From contig NZ_FOTI01000008.1 in assembly GCF_900114545.1 (NCBI RefSeq), positions 1 to 64,000 of the forward strand: a stretch of 64,000 nt of DNA. Reading direction: 5' to 3'. The notes beneath the pieces were generated by a model that saw only the letters and a program-made list of their open reading frames with translations, was not told the origin of the DNA and searched no databases. Positions 44,125-53,692 of the stretch are shown one piece after another. The position numbers were made by a program, and so were the translations under genes. This DNA is from Halanaerobium salsuginis (GTDB lineage: Bacteria; Bacillota; Halanaerobiia; Halanaerobiales; Halanaerobiaceae). Each line of letters starts with the position of its first letter. Position 1 is the first letter of the stretch.

Positions 44125-44964
44125 ATGAAAAAAGTAAGACTAAATGAGCAGATAGTTTTCGGGGATCAATCTAAACCTTTTGTTTTACTGGCAGGTCCCT
44201 GTGCGATTGAGGAAGAAGAGCGGGTAATTCGGATTGCTGCTGAAATTAAAGCAATTACTGAGCGGCTTGGTATTCCATATGTGTTTAAGGCTTCTTTTGA
44301 TAAAGCAAATCGATCTTCTATTGATTCTTATCGGGGACCAGGCTTAGAAAGAGGTTTAGAAATACTGGCCCGGGTTAAATCAGAATTAGATTTACCGATT
44401 ATTTCTGATGTGCATCTGCCAGAACAGGCAGCCCAAGCAGCAGAAGTACTTGACATTATTCAGGTTCCTGCTTTTCTATCCAGGCAAACTGATCTTTTGC
44501 TGGCAGCTGGTAAGACTGGTAAAATTGTTAATGTTAAGAAAGGACAATTCTTAGCTCCCTGGGATATTGATCAGGTGGCTAATAAAATTGCCAGTACTGG
44601 TAATAAAAAAATACTTTTAACTGAACGGGGAGTCTCTTTTGGCTATAATAACTTAGTTGTTGATATGCGTTCTTTGCCGCGTCTACATGCAGCTGGTTAT
44701 CCAGTTGTTTTTGATGCAACTCATTCTGTTCAGCTGCCAGGTGCTGCTGGGACTAGTTCTAGTGGAGAAAAAGAATATGTACCACCTCTAATGAGGGCAG
44801 CTCTAGCAGTTGGAGTTGATGCTTTGTTTATGGAAGTTCATGATGAACCAGCTTTAGCTAAAAGTGATGGGGCAAATATGCTGCCGCTTGCTGGTCTGGA
44901 AAAAATACTCAAGCAAGCTCTAATTATTGATCAAGCACAAAAAGATTGTCAGAAAATAAATTAG
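44125..44964 (+). CDS. kdsA: Kdo-8-phosphate synthase
   Basis: This 279-residue aldolase-type enzyme condenses phosphoenolpyruvate and arabinose 5-phosphate. Marks are LLAGPCAIEEEE near 21-32, YVFKASFDKANRSS near 51-64, the KKGQFLAPWD motif near 138-147 and VVFDATHSVQLPG near 194-206. C24 in GPCAIE is the position that binds metal in metal-dependent forms, so this may be the metal type. The end shares bases with an alternative early start of kdsD. Confidence 0.96.
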   Translation: MKKVRLNEQIVFGDQSKPFVLLAGPCAIEEEERVIRIAAEIKAITERLGIPYVFKASFDKANRSSIDSYRGPGLERGLEILARVKSELDLPIISDVHLPEQAAQAAEVLDIIQVPAFLSRQTDLLLAAGKTGKIVNVKKGQFLAPWDIDQVANKIASTGNKKILLTERGVSFGYNNLVVDMRSLPRLHAAGYPVVFDATHSVQLPGAAGTSSSGEKEYVPPLMRAALAVGVDALFMEVHDEPALAKSDGANMLPLAGLEKILKQALIIDQAQKDCQKIN

Positions 44965-45014
44965 ATATTTTAAAGTTGCTTAACGAACAAATTTTAGATG
45001 ATTGGGTGACAAAA

Positions 45015-46025
45015 ATGGAAAAAACTAAATTAACAGAAAACAGTACTGCCGATGATAAATTAAATAAATGTTTAGTTGAAGCGAGAAATACTTTAGAAAT
45101 TGAAGCACAGGCAGTTTCTCAGTTAAAGCAAAAGATTGGTTCAGAATTTAAAAAGGTTATGGAAGTAATTATTAATTGTACGGGAAGAGTTATTTTTACT
45201 GGGGTTGGTAAGACAGGGCTAGTTGGTCAAAAACTAGCTGCTACTTTTTCTAGTACTGGTACTTCTGCTTTTTTTGTTCATGCTGGAGAAGGTTCACATG
45301 GGGATCTTGGCATGATTAAGCAGGGTGATGTTGTAATTGCAATTTCTAATAGTGGAGAAAGCGAAGAAGTAATTAACTTACTGCCTTCTTTACGTAGGAT
45401 AGGAGTTACTTTAGTTGCTTTAACTGGTGACAATAATTCTACACTAGCTAAACAGGCTGATTTAATTCTGGAAGCTTCTGTAGCAGCTGAAGCATGTCCT
45501 AATAATTTGGCACCTACGGCAAGTACTACTGCTGCTATTGCTCTGGGCGATGCTCTAGCAATAGCACTTTCGACATATTATGGTTTTACCCCAGAAGACT
45601 TTGCTCTTTATCATCCCGGGGGATCTCTGGGCAGAAAGCTTTTAACTAAGGTAAAAGATGTAATCAAAATTAGAGAGCAAAATCCAGTTGTAAATTCTGC
45701 CACTGCTACAGTCAGGGAAGCACTTTTCGAAATGACAAAAAGCAGAATGGGTTCAACTTCAGTCGTTGATCAGGCTGGTAAATTAGTTGGAATTATTACA
45801 GATGGTGATATTAGAAGACTGTTAGAAGAATCAGCTGATTTTATTGATCAGCCAGTCAAGAAATATATGACAGTTAATCCGACAACTATCACTGCTGATA
45901 AACTGGCAGCGCAGGCTCTGCAGATAATGGAAGCTAAAGAAATTAATGATTTACCAGTTGTAGCAGCTGGCGAGCCTGTGGCGATGCTTAATTTTCAAGA
46001 TTTATTGCGTGCCAAAGTATTTTGA
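45015..46025 (+). CDS. kdsD: Arabinose-5-phosphate isomerase (KdsD/KpsF)
   Basis: This roughly 336-residue enzyme converts ribulose 5-phosphate to arabinose 5-phosphate, the first step of Kdo synthesis. It has an N-terminal SIS domain with VIFTGVGKTGLVGQKLAATF and HAGEGSHGDLGMI, the HPGGSLGRKLLTKV link, and two C-terminal CBS domains (ATVREALFEMTKSRMGSTSV and YMTVNPTTITADKLA). A TTG at 44946 would overlap kdsA, but the ATG at 45015 with GGGTGA ahead is better. It completes the kdsB-kdsA-kdsD set. Confidence 0.94.
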   Translation: MEKTKLTENSTADDKLNKCLVEARNTLEIEAQAVSQLKQKIGSEFKKVMEVIINCTGRVIFTGVGKTGLVGQKLAATFSSTGTSAFFVHAGEGSHGDLGMIKQGDVVIAISNSGESEEVINLLPSLRRIGVTLVALTGDNNSTLAKQADLILEASVAAEACPNNLAPTASTTAAIALGDALAIALSTYYGFTPEDFALYHPGGSLGRKLLTKVKDVIKIREQNPVVNSATATVREALFEMTKSRMGSTSVVDQAGKLVGIITDGDIRRLLEESADFIDQPVKKYMTVNPTTITADKLAAQALQIMEAKEINDLPVVAAGEPVAMLNFQDLLRAKVF

Positions 46026-46093
46026 TCATAAATAAATCAATTGCTTAAGATTAATTAAATTTAATTGAAGTGACTTATTAAAAGAGGGTAAAA

Positions 46094-46972
46094 ATGGGAA
46101 AAAATAAATTTAAGGATTATTTAAGTGTTTTTGCTTATAAGTTTTTTAAATATATAGTTAATATCTTGCCTAATTTTTTGATAAAACTTCTTGCTAAATT
46201 AATAGCTAAACTTGCTTATTTATTGACAAAAAAACGCAAAAAAATAGCTTTAGCTAATTTAAAAAGAGCACTTAATTTAGATGAAAAATCAGCTAAGCAA
46301 ATATTAAAAGATGTTTATCAGAATTTGAGCTATAATTTTATGGAATTTTTACAGCAGGATAAATTGAGCCAGCAGCAGCTGCTTGAGCTGATTTCTTTTG
46401 TAGATACTGAATATCTTGATCAAGCTTTGGCAGCTGGCAAAGGGGTTATTATTTATACCGCTCATTTTGGGAATTGGGAACTATTAGGAGCTGCTTTAAC
46501 TGCCCGGGGTTATCAAGTTAATGCAATAGCTAGAAAACAAAATAATTCTTTTTTTGATCGGGAAATTAATCAAATTAGGCAGAATAGCAGTCTCAAAATC
46601 ATTCCAAAAGGACTCGCAGTAAGGCAAGTTTTTAAAGCCTTAAAGAAAAATGAAATTGTTGTTATTTTAGGTGATCAAGATGCTCGTCAGAGCGGCTGGA
46701 AACTAGATTTTTTTTCCAGACCAGCTTCAACTTATAGTGGGGCAGTTCAATTTGCGAATAAAACAGGTAGTCCGATTGTACCTGCCTTTTTAAGAAGATT
46801 AGGCTGGCTGGAACATCAATTTAAATTCTATCCTGCTCACAGTTTAAGTAATCTTTCTGAGGCTGATTTAAAACAAGAACTGCAGGATTTATTAACTATT
46901 TCTGAAGCTGAAATTAAAGACCGGCCAGCTAATTGGATGTGGCTGCATAGGCGCTGGAAAACTTTTAACTAA
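46094..46972 (+). CDS. LpxL/HtrB-type lipid A acyltransferase
   Basis: This 292-residue inner-membrane protein adds a secondary acyl chain to Kdo-lipid A. The catalytic motif is TAHFGNWELLG near 122-132, and the second family block is VVILGDQDARQSGWKLDFFSRPA near 193-215. An N-terminal hydrophobic anchor with LPNFLIKLLAKLIAKLAYLL precedes it. Its place between kdsD and waaA fits this role. Which acyl chain and position it uses cannot be told. Confidence 0.92.
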   Translation: MGKNKFKDYLSVFAYKFFKYIVNILPNFLIKLLAKLIAKLAYLLTKKRKKIALANLKRALNLDEKSAKQILKDVYQNLSYNFMEFLQQDKLSQQQLLELISFVDTEYLDQALAAGKGVIIYTAHFGNWELLGAALTARGYQVNAIARKQNNSFFDREINQIRQNSSLKIIPKGLAVRQVFKALKKNEIVVILGDQDARQSGWKLDFFSRPASTYSGAVQFANKTGSPIVPAFLRRLGWLEHQFKFYPAHSLSNLSEADLKQELQDLLTISEAEIKDRPANWMWLHRRWKTFN

Positions 46973-47072
46973 TTCAGCTGTAAATGTTTAAATAGTTAAA
47001 ATATCTTAATTAAATTAAGCTATTTATTTATTAAAAATTGAATTTTAATCAAGAAATCTGAGGGAGTAAAGT

Positions 47073-48395
47073 ATGTATTTGATATATAATTTATTGTTGC
47101 TTTTTCTGTTGATTATTTTATTACCCTATTATTATTTTAAAAATTTAAGCTCAGGTGATAATTTAGGAATTAAAGAACGATTTGCTTTTTATACTGAGCA
47201 GCAAAAAGATCTATTTCCCGCCGAGCAAGTAATCTGGATTCAGGCTGCTTCAGCGGGGGAAACTCTTGCTGCAGAACAGCTGACAGCTGCAATTAGGGAT
47301 CAATATCCAGCTGCTAAAATAATTTTTTCTACATTAACTGCTAGTGGGAAAAGTCTGGCAGAAAAAAAAATTTCAACTGCTGATTTAATTATTTATCTGC
47401 CCTTTGATCTCGATTTTATTGTAAGAAGAGCAGTTAAACTGTTTCAACCTGATCTATTTATAATGATTGAAACTGAACTCTGGCCTAATTTAATTAAAAA
47501 TTTAGCAGCTAATGATTGTAAGTTGATTTTGGCTAGTGGTAGAATTAGTGATGATTCTTTTGATAATTATAAATTGCTTGCTCCTTTAGTAGCTAAAACT
47601 CTGACCAAAGTTGATGTGTTTAGCATGCAAAATCAAGAAACAGCTGGTCGTATTGCAGAACTGGGTGCACCGCTATCTCATATTTGTATTAATGGTAATC
47701 TTAAATATGATCTTGGTTTAAATTCGCCTACCACAGCTGAAATAGCCGTTGAGTTCAAAAGACTTGGCTTAAAAGCAGCAAGTCAATTAATTGTAGCAGG
47801 CAGTACTCATCAGGGAGAAGAAGAAATAATTTTAGCTGTTTATAAAAAATTAGCTGCTGAGTTTAGTCAGCTTAAATTATTATTAGCTCCTCGCTATGTA
47901 GAGAGGAGAGAAGAACTACTGCAGTTGTGCTCAGATTATGGATTGCGAGCAGAACTTTACTCTAAACTAAAGAAAAAAGCTATTCCTACTGATCAGAGAC
48001 AGTCAAATCAGGTAATAATTATTGATACTATGGGTGAATTGGCCCGACTTTATTATTATGCGGAACTTGTTTTTGTTGGTGGGTCATTAATTAAACGGGG
48101 CGGTCATAATATAATTGAAGCAGCAGCTCTAGGCAGGGTTGTATTATTTGGTAACAGCATGTATAATTTTAAAGAAGAACGGGACTTTTTATTAGCAGAA
48201 AAAGCTGCTTTTGAAGTTAGTAATCAGGCTGATTTTTATCAGACAGCTTTTAATTTGTTAGCTGATGATAATTATCGTCAGCAAACGGCAGAGCTAGCTA
48301 AAAAAGTTATTGCAAAAAATCGCGGTTCTGTTGCCAGGCATCTAAAATTAATTGAGGTCTTATTAGATCAGGGAGTAGATGATAATGCTGAATGA
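47073..48395 (+). CDS. waaA: Kdo transferase WaaA (GT30)
   Basis: This 440-residue membrane-anchored GT30 enzyme adds Kdo to lipid A. It has an N-terminal span near 1-20, the acceptor-site motif IQAASAGETLAAEQL near 61-75 with its essential glutamate, MIETELWPNLI near 130-140 and the donor-site stretch FVGGSLIKRGGHNIIEAAAL near 333-352. Whether it adds one or two Kdo units is not visible. Its last codons overlap the following GT9 gene. Confidence 0.95.
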   Translation: MYLIYNLLLLFLLIILLPYYYFKNLSSGDNLGIKERFAFYTEQQKDLFPAEQVIWIQAASAGETLAAEQLTAAIRDQYPAAKIIFSTLTASGKSLAEKKISTADLIIYLPFDLDFIVRRAVKLFQPDLFIMIETELWPNLIKNLAANDCKLILASGRISDDSFDNYKLLAPLVAKTLTKVDVFSMQNQETAGRIAELGAPLSHICINGNLKYDLGLNSPTTAEIAVEFKRLGLKAASQLIVAGSTHQGEEEIILAVYKKLAAEFSQLKLLLAPRYVERREELLQLCSDYGLRAELYSKLKKKAIPTDQRQSNQVIIIDTMGELARLYYYAELVFVGGSLIKRGGHNIIEAAALGRVVLFGNSMYNFKEERDFLLAEKAAFEVSNQADFYQTAFNLLADDNYRQQTAELAKKVIAKNRGSVARHLKLIEVLLDQGVDDNAE

Positions 48396-49440
48396 TAACC
48401 CAGAAAGAATCTTAGTGACAAGGTTAAGTGCAATTGGTGATGTTGTTCATGCTTTACCAGTAGCTTATGCTCTGCGCTGTAAATTTCCTAATGCCAGGAT
48501 CGACTGGTTGGTTGAAGATAAAGCTTATCCACTTGTTAATTTAAATCCATATTTAGATCAGGTAATTATCTTGCCGCGCAAATATTGGCGAGAAAATTTA
48601 AAAGAGCGGGGCTTTATTAAAACTGCCAGATCTTTTTTTGGCTTTTTTTCTGATTTGAAATCTAATAATTATGATTTGAACCTTGACTTACATGGGCTTT
48701 TTAAAAGTGCATTAAGTGGTTTTCTTTCCAGGTCATCTTTACGAATTGGACCAGCTGATGGAAGGGAATTGAGCACTTTATTTTATCAGGCTAAAATTGC
48801 TCTACCTGATAAAAAATTACATCAGGTAGAAAGAAATCTTCATCTGGCAGCTGCTCTGGGAGCTGACCTAAATGAAGTTAATTATGGTTTGAAAATAACT
48901 CCTGTTATTAAAAGTAGACTAAACAGATTATTTAAAAGTGAAAAAATTAGCAGTGAGAAAAAAATAGTAATTATTAATCCTTTTACGACCTGGGAATCAA
49001 AAAATTGGTATCTAGATCGTTATTTTAGATTAGCAGAGCAGTTAATTGCAGCAGGTTATTATATCATTTTTACCGGTTCAAGGTCTGATCGGACAGCTTT
49101 AAAAAAATTTACTGCTGATCAGTCTGCTTATACAAATCTAGCTGGCAAAACTGATTTACCTGAGTTAGCAGCTCTATATGAAAAAGCCCAACTTTATATT
49201 GGAGGAGATACTGGACCTACTCATCTAGCAGCAGCAGTTGGTCTGCCAGTGGTCGCTTTAATGGGGCCTACTGACCCTGAGACACACGGGCCTTATGGTA
49301 AAGGGCACACTGTTATTCAGGATAATAGTCTAGAGTGTATTCGTTGTTGGGATCATCACTGCAGTCGTAATATGCAGTGTATGAAGTCAATTAGTGTAGA
49401 ACAGGTGCTCAGAATAGCTAAAAAGAAACTAAATGAATAA
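48385..49440 (+). CDS. GT9 heptosyltransferase-like enzyme, WaaC-like
   Basis: This roughly 351-residue GT9 enzyme probably adds the first core heptose or a related sugar to Kdo. It starts with ILVTRLSAIGDVVHALPVAYALR and has the donor-site GGDTGPTHLAAAVGLPVVALMGPTDPETHGP region near 268-298. Near the C-terminus it has a cysteine set (CIRCWDHHCSRNMQC). The first ATG at 48379 is too close to the ribosome site GGGAG, so the ATG at 48385 was chosen; it overlaps waaA by 11 bases. No heptose-synthesis genes are in the window, so the sugar remains open. Confidence 0.88.
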   Translation: MLNDNPERILVTRLSAIGDVVHALPVAYALRCKFPNARIDWLVEDKAYPLVNLNPYLDQVIILPRKYWRENLKERGFIKTARSFFGFFSDLKSNNYDLNLDLHGLFKSALSGFLSRSSLRIGPADGRELSTLFYQAKIALPDKKLHQVERNLHLAAALGADLNEVNYGLKITPVIKSRLNRLFKSEKISSEKKIVIINPFTTWESKNWYLDRYFRLAEQLIAAGYYIIFTGSRSDRTALKKFTADQSAYTNLAGKTDLPELAALYEKAQLYIGGDTGPTHLAAAVGLPVVALMGPTDPETHGPYGKGHTVIQDNSLECIRCWDHHCSRNMQCMKSISVEQVLRIAKKKLNE

Positions 49441-49534
49441 ATTGAATTTTTTAGCAGCAACTTTGAGTTAGCTTAATTCTTTATGAAAGCAAACTTGAAT
49501 TTGAAGCTCAGACTCTGAATGAGGAATGGTTAAT

Positions 49535-50602
49535 ATGGAAGCAGTAAAAAGGATAATAGTAGTTGATCTTTTGTATCTAGGGGACTTATTATTTGCTCAT
49601 CCATTTTTATCAGGTTTAAGGAAGCTTTTTCCGGCAGCCAGGATTGATCTGGTGGCAAATAGTAATTTCGCTGAATTGATGCGAATTAATCCCAACCTTG
49701 ATCATGTTTATAGTTATAATAAAACTTGGAATACAGGACGTTCTTATAAGTTTGCTAAGAAATTAAAAATGAATAATTATCAGCTTGGCTTAAATATTCA
49801 TGGTAACTGGCGGACTGCATTATTGTTAAAAGTCATTGCAGCTAATTATAATATTGGTTATGGTGGTCAGGGAAGAGGGATTTTTCTGGAGCAAGAGGTT
49901 AATCAGACTATTGATGGTCATATGATTGATTCTTATCTTGACTTTTTAAATAAACTTACTCAGAATGAACAATTAGCTGATCATTTTAGTGATGAGCAGG
50001 TTTATTCTAGCAGTCAAATTACAGATATACCTCAATTAGAAATTTCAGCAGAATATTTACAGTCTGGAATAGCTAAATTAAAGATGATAGGTTTAAATCA
50101 GGAGCAAAAATTTATAGCTTTAAATACAGGTGGTAGCTGGCCTACTAAGCGCTGGCCAGTAGAACATTTTACAGAGCTAGCTGCCTGGCTAATTGAAAAT
50201 TCCTGGCCAGTATTGTTTATTGGTGGCCCGGGAGATCAGGAGCGAGTTGCTCAAATCTTAGCTCAGCTGCCTGATTCAGAATATCTTTTTAATCTAACTG
50301 GACAGACTTCTCTAGTGGAGTTGACAGCAGTTTTAAAACAGGCTGAGTTGATAGTTAGTGGTGATACAGGTCCAGTTCATGTAGCAGCAGCAGTTGGAAT
50401 ACCAACTGTAACTTTGTTTGGACCATCTGATGAAAAAAAATATGCCCCCCGGGGTAGAGCAGATAATATTGTGATAAAAAATACGGGTCTTAACTGTCGT
50501 CCTTGCGGTGAACACGAATGTCCTTTAGGCCACTTTAAATGTCTGCGAGAGTTAACTTCAGAGTTAGTAATTGATAGTTTAAAAGCCAGGGGGCTGATCT
50601 AA
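49535..50602 (+). CDS. GT9 heptosyltransferase-like enzyme, WaaF-like
   Basis: This roughly 355-residue GT9 enzyme resembles heptosyltransferase II. Marks are IIVVDLLYLGDLLFAHPFL at the start, ALNTGGSWPTKRWP near 189-202 and VSGDTGPVHVAAAVGIPTVTLFGPSDEKKYAP near 274-305. It also carries a C-terminal cysteine set (CRPCGEHECPLGHFKC). An ATG at 49526 is one base from GAGG, so the ATG at 49535 is more likely. It overlaps the next gene by one base. Confidence 0.88.
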   Translation: MEAVKRIIVVDLLYLGDLLFAHPFLSGLRKLFPAARIDLVANSNFAELMRINPNLDHVYSYNKTWNTGRSYKFAKKLKMNNYQLGLNIHGNWRTALLLKVIAANYNIGYGGQGRGIFLEQEVNQTIDGHMIDSYLDFLNKLTQNEQLADHFSDEQVYSSSQITDIPQLEISAEYLQSGIAKLKMIGLNQEQKFIALNTGGSWPTKRWPVEHFTELAAWLIENSWPVLFIGGPGDQERVAQILAQLPDSEYLFNLTGQTSLVELTAVLKQAELIVSGDTGPVHVAAAVGIPTVTLFGPSDEKKYAPRGRADNIVIKNTGLNCRPCGEHECPLGHFKCLRELTSELVIDSLKARGLI

Positions 50603-51354
50603 TGGCTGATTTGACAGCTTTAGTTTTAACTTATAATGAGGAAAAAAATATTGCTGGCTGTTTATCTAGTCTTGACTGGGTTAAAAACATAATTATAATA
50701 GATTCTTTTAGTACTGATCAGACTAAAGAAATCTGCCTTAGTTATAATAATGTGCAGTTTTATCAGCATGAATTTAATAATTTTGCTGAACAGAGAAATT
50801 TTGGTCTTAAAAAACTGAAAACTGACTGGGTTTTAGTGGTTGATGCAGATGAAAGAGTGACAGAAGCTTTACAGTTAGAAATAACTAAAACACTTAAATC
50901 TCCAGCTGCTCCAGCTTATAAAATACCTCGTAAAAATTATTTTCTTGGTAAATGGATTAAATATTGTGGTTGGTATCCTGATTATTCTATTCGTTTATTT
51001 AAGAGCAGCTATCACTATCAAGGGCTTGTTCATGAGTCACCTATTATTAAGGAACCTATTTTGGCTTTACAGAATGATTTTATTCATTATACTTATTCTG
51101 ATCTGGCAAGTTATTTAGCTAAAATAAATCAGTATACCACTTTAGATGCTGCTAAGAAGTTTGCGCGGAATAAAAAAATTGGCCCTTTATATCTGCTCAT
51201 CAGACCTATACTTGAATTTATTAAAAAATTTATTCTTAAAAAAGGTTTTCTATTGGGGAGTCAAGGCCTTATTCTGTCTGTTTTATCTGCTTACTATCAA
51301 TTTTTAAAAGCTGCTAAATTATGGGAATTAAATAATCTTAAGGATGAAAAATGA
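50602..51354 (+). CDS. GT2 glycosyltransferase, WaaE/KdtX-like core type
   Basis: This 250-residue GT2 enzyme probably adds glucose to the inner core. It shows ALVLTYNEEKNIAGCLSSL near 6-24, the nucleotide-sugar residues IIDSFSTDQT near 34-43, VVDADERVT (DxD) near 79-87 and FAEQRNFGL. KIPRKNYFLGKWIKYCGWYP and HESP are typical of WaaE/LgtF-like members. It has a basic, amphipathic C-terminal part that may attach to the membrane. The acceptor is inferred from the neighbouring genes. Confidence 0.87.
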   Translation: MADLTALVLTYNEEKNIAGCLSSLDWVKNIIIIDSFSTDQTKEICLSYNNVQFYQHEFNNFAEQRNFGLKKLKTDWVLVVDADERVTEALQLEITKTLKSPAAPAYKIPRKNYFLGKWIKYCGWYPDYSIRLFKSSYHYQGLVHESPIIKEPILALQNDFIHYTYSDLASYLAKINQYTTLDAAKKFARNKKIGPLYLLIRPILEFIKKFILKKGFLLGSQGLILSVLSAYYQFLKAAKLWELNNLKDEK

Positions 51355-52457
51355 TGAAAAATATTGTTTTTTTAAATAGCTGCCCTGTCTGGGGTGGTGG
51401 TGAAAAATGGACTTTTACTACAGCAAAAGCTCTAGCCGAAGATCCTGAATATAATGTATATATTGCTACTGGTCGAGATACTGAGCTGGCCCGGCGATCA
51501 GCTGCAGCTGGACTTGAAGTTCAACCTGTAAACATTAAAAGTGGAATTACAGTTCTTAATTTTGTTAAAACATATCGTTTTGTTAAATTTTTACAGACTA
51601 AGCAGATTGATATTATGTTTTTAAATATGTCTCAGGATTTAAAATTTGGTGGTATAACTGGTAAATTGGCCAATTTAGATAAGGTTATTTATCGACGGGG
51701 ATTAGCAGTTCCTATTAAGAATAGATTTTATAATAAATATTTATTCAAAAATTGTTTAACTGATATAATTGCTAATTCTTTAGCAGTAAAGAATTCTCTT
51801 TTAAAATATACTGAACAATGGTTAAAAGAAGATAAAATAACTATAATTTATAATGGAATTAATTTTAAGAAAGTTAATTTAGCAATTGAAAACCGACAAA
51901 GTAATATTCGTGAAGAATTTAATTTGAATGCTGAGACAACGATTATAGCTAATGTGGGTCGTTTAACAGAGCAAAAAGGCCATACATATTTAATAAAAGC
52001 AGTTGATTTACTTGCTAAAAAAGCTAATAATTTTAAAGTTTTAATTATTGGTACAGGTCCTTTGTTAGAATCAATAGAACAAGAAATAAGTAATTATGAT
52101 TTAAATGATAAATTTATCTTAACCGGTTTTAGAGATGATATTTATAATATTTTAGAACAGAGTGACTTTTTGGTTCATACTGCTCTCTGGGAAGGATGTC
52201 CTAATACTATTTTAGAAGCAATGGGAGTTGGGCTACCAATTGTTGCTGTTAATATTGATTCAGTTAAAGAAGTAATGATTGACAATAAAACTGGATTTTT
52301 AGCTGAGAATAAAAATTATGTTGATATAGCAGATAAGATTGAAAAAATGATTTTTAGTCAAAAAAAAGAGTATTTTAGTAAACAGGAAAAATTATTAGTT
52401 AAAAATAAATTTTCCTTTAAGATAATGATTGAAGAAGTAAAAAAGCTTTTGGAATAA
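51354..52457 (+). CDS. GT4 glycosyltransferase (copy A of a duplicated module)
   Basis: This roughly 367-residue GT-B enzyme has NSCPVWGGGEKWTFTTAKAL at the start (GGGEKW acceptor loop), NVGRLTEQKGHTYLIKAV near 199-216 and the donor-site HTALWEGCPNTILEAMGVGLPIVAV near 260-284. It is clearly paralogous to the GT4 gene at 56918. Both share an IYRR...PIKN(R/K)FYN segment near residues 105-120. It would add a core or O-antigen sugar. The ATG at 51354 shares its A with the preceding TGA. From here onward the codons look more AT-rich. Confidence 0.87.
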   Translation: MKNIVFLNSCPVWGGGEKWTFTTAKALAEDPEYNVYIATGRDTELARRSAAAGLEVQPVNIKSGITVLNFVKTYRFVKFLQTKQIDIMFLNMSQDLKFGGITGKLANLDKVIYRRGLAVPIKNRFYNKYLFKNCLTDIIANSLAVKNSLLKYTEQWLKEDKITIIYNGINFKKVNLAIENRQSNIREEFNLNAETTIIANVGRLTEQKGHTYLIKAVDLLAKKANNFKVLIIGTGPLLESIEQEISNYDLNDKFILTGFRDDIYNILEQSDFLVHTALWEGCPNTILEAMGVGLPIVAVNIDSVKEVMIDNKTGFLAENKNYVDIADKIEKMIFSQKKEYFSKQEKLLVKNKFSFKIMIEEVKKLLE

Positions 52458-52476
52458 TAATTAGGGGGAGATTTTT

Positions 52477-53676
52477 ATTTCAGTTAAAATTAATTTTATT
52501 GATAATTTTATAGTTGGTAGTTTGATGTTTATGATGTTTAGTTCAGCTATTTCAATTGCAGGTTCTAGTATTGGGATGGGATTAGCTTTTTTAGCCTGGA
52601 TTATAAAGTTAATTTTAGTTAAATTTAAAGGAGAGAAGATTTCATTTGTTAAAGTTCCTTTTAATAAAGCTATTTTAATTCTTTTTTCGGGGATTTTAGT
52701 GTCTTTTATCGGCACACTTGATTTTGATATGAGTCTAGCGGGCTTAGAAGATATTTTAATAGTTATTATACTTTTTTATTTAGTTGTTAATAATGTAAAG
52801 ACTGTTAAAACTATAAAGAAGATGTTTGCTCTGGGAATAGTTTCAATAATTATTTCATCTATATATGCTACTTTTTATCAACATTTTTACTTAGGAATAT
52901 CTAGAGTTGATTCAACATTTATGGCACTAGATTTTGGTGCTTTACTTTTAATATATTGTATTTTTATTATGATATTTTTATTTTTTAATGAAAATGGGCT
53001 AAAAAGTGATTTCTTATCTGGCTTTGCTTTAATACTACTTTTAGTTACATTAGCTTTAAATAAATCTCGAGGTTCTTGGTTGGGGTTTGTTGGAGGTTCT
53101 GTAATAACTTTTTGGTTACATAAAAAGAAACTGATACCAATTTTTTTGATTGTTTTACTTGTTGTAATGTTATTTGCCCCAGCAGCTATTCATGATAGAA
53201 TAATGAGTATTACAGATTTAAAAAACAATAAGAGTAATTATACAAGATTAGGTCTCTGGAAAAGTTCCTTAATGATTTTTAGAGATAACCCAATTAATGG
53301 GGTTGGAATTAATAATTTTAGGCAAGCTTATAAATCTGGCTATGAACAGTCCAATGTAGACCATCCTTTTTCTCATGCACATAGTACATTTTTAAATTTT
53401 TTAGCTGAAACAGGGGCGATTGGGCTAGGTTCTTTATTGTACTTATTTTATAGTGTTTTAAGATTTCTTTATTCAGGATATAAATATGTAGAAGATAAGT
53501 TTTCTAAGCTATTTATTTTAGGAACCTTTTCATCATTTATTGGAACCTTTTTAATTCAAGGGATGACTGAATCTAACTTTTCTAAATCTGTTGTGGGGCG
53601 GACAATCTGGTTCTTAGTTGCTTTAGCTGTTGTTTTAGTTAAACTAAGTGAAAAGCAAGAAGAAATCCCCCAGTAA
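52477..53676 (+). CDS. waaL: O-antigen ligase (WaaL family), probable ATT start
   Basis: This roughly 400-residue membrane protein has about ten to twelve spans and a large loop with GLWKSSLMIFRDNPINGVGINNFRQAY and HPFSHAHSTFLNFLAETG, the Wzy_C motif with the key histidine. It joins O-antigen or another polymer to the lipid A core. The frame is open after a TAG at 52462-52464. No ATG or GTG suits the GGGGGAG at 52464-52470. ATT at 52477 is six bases after it and gives a normal leader (SVKINFIDNFIVGSLM). The alternatives TTG at 52522 and ATG at 52525 lack a ribosome site and would cut into the first span. Confidence 0.83.
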   Translation: MSVKINFIDNFIVGSLMFMMFSSAISIAGSSIGMGLAFLAWIIKLILVKFKGEKISFVKVPFNKAILILFSGILVSFIGTLDFDMSLAGLEDILIVIILFYLVVNNVKTVKTIKKMFALGIVSIIISSIYATFYQHFYLGISRVDSTFMALDFGALLLIYCIFIMIFLFFNENGLKSDFLSGFALILLLVTLALNKSRGSWLGFVGGSVITFWLHKKKLIPIFLIVLLVVMLFAPAAIHDRIMSITDLKNNKSNYTRLGLWKSSLMIFRDNPINGVGINNFRQAYKSGYEQSNVDHPFSHAHSTFLNFLAETGAIGLGSLLYLFYSVLRFLYSGYKYVEDKFSKLFILGTFSSFIGTFLIQGMTESNFSKSVVGRTIWFLVALAVVLVKLSEKQEEIPQ

Positions 53677-53692
53677 TTAGGAGTTAACTAAG

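Noticed and set aside
44946-45014. A kdsD start overlapping kdsA
   Set aside because: The TTG at 44946 lacks a ribosome site, while the ATG at 45015 has GGGTGA ahead and a normal length results.
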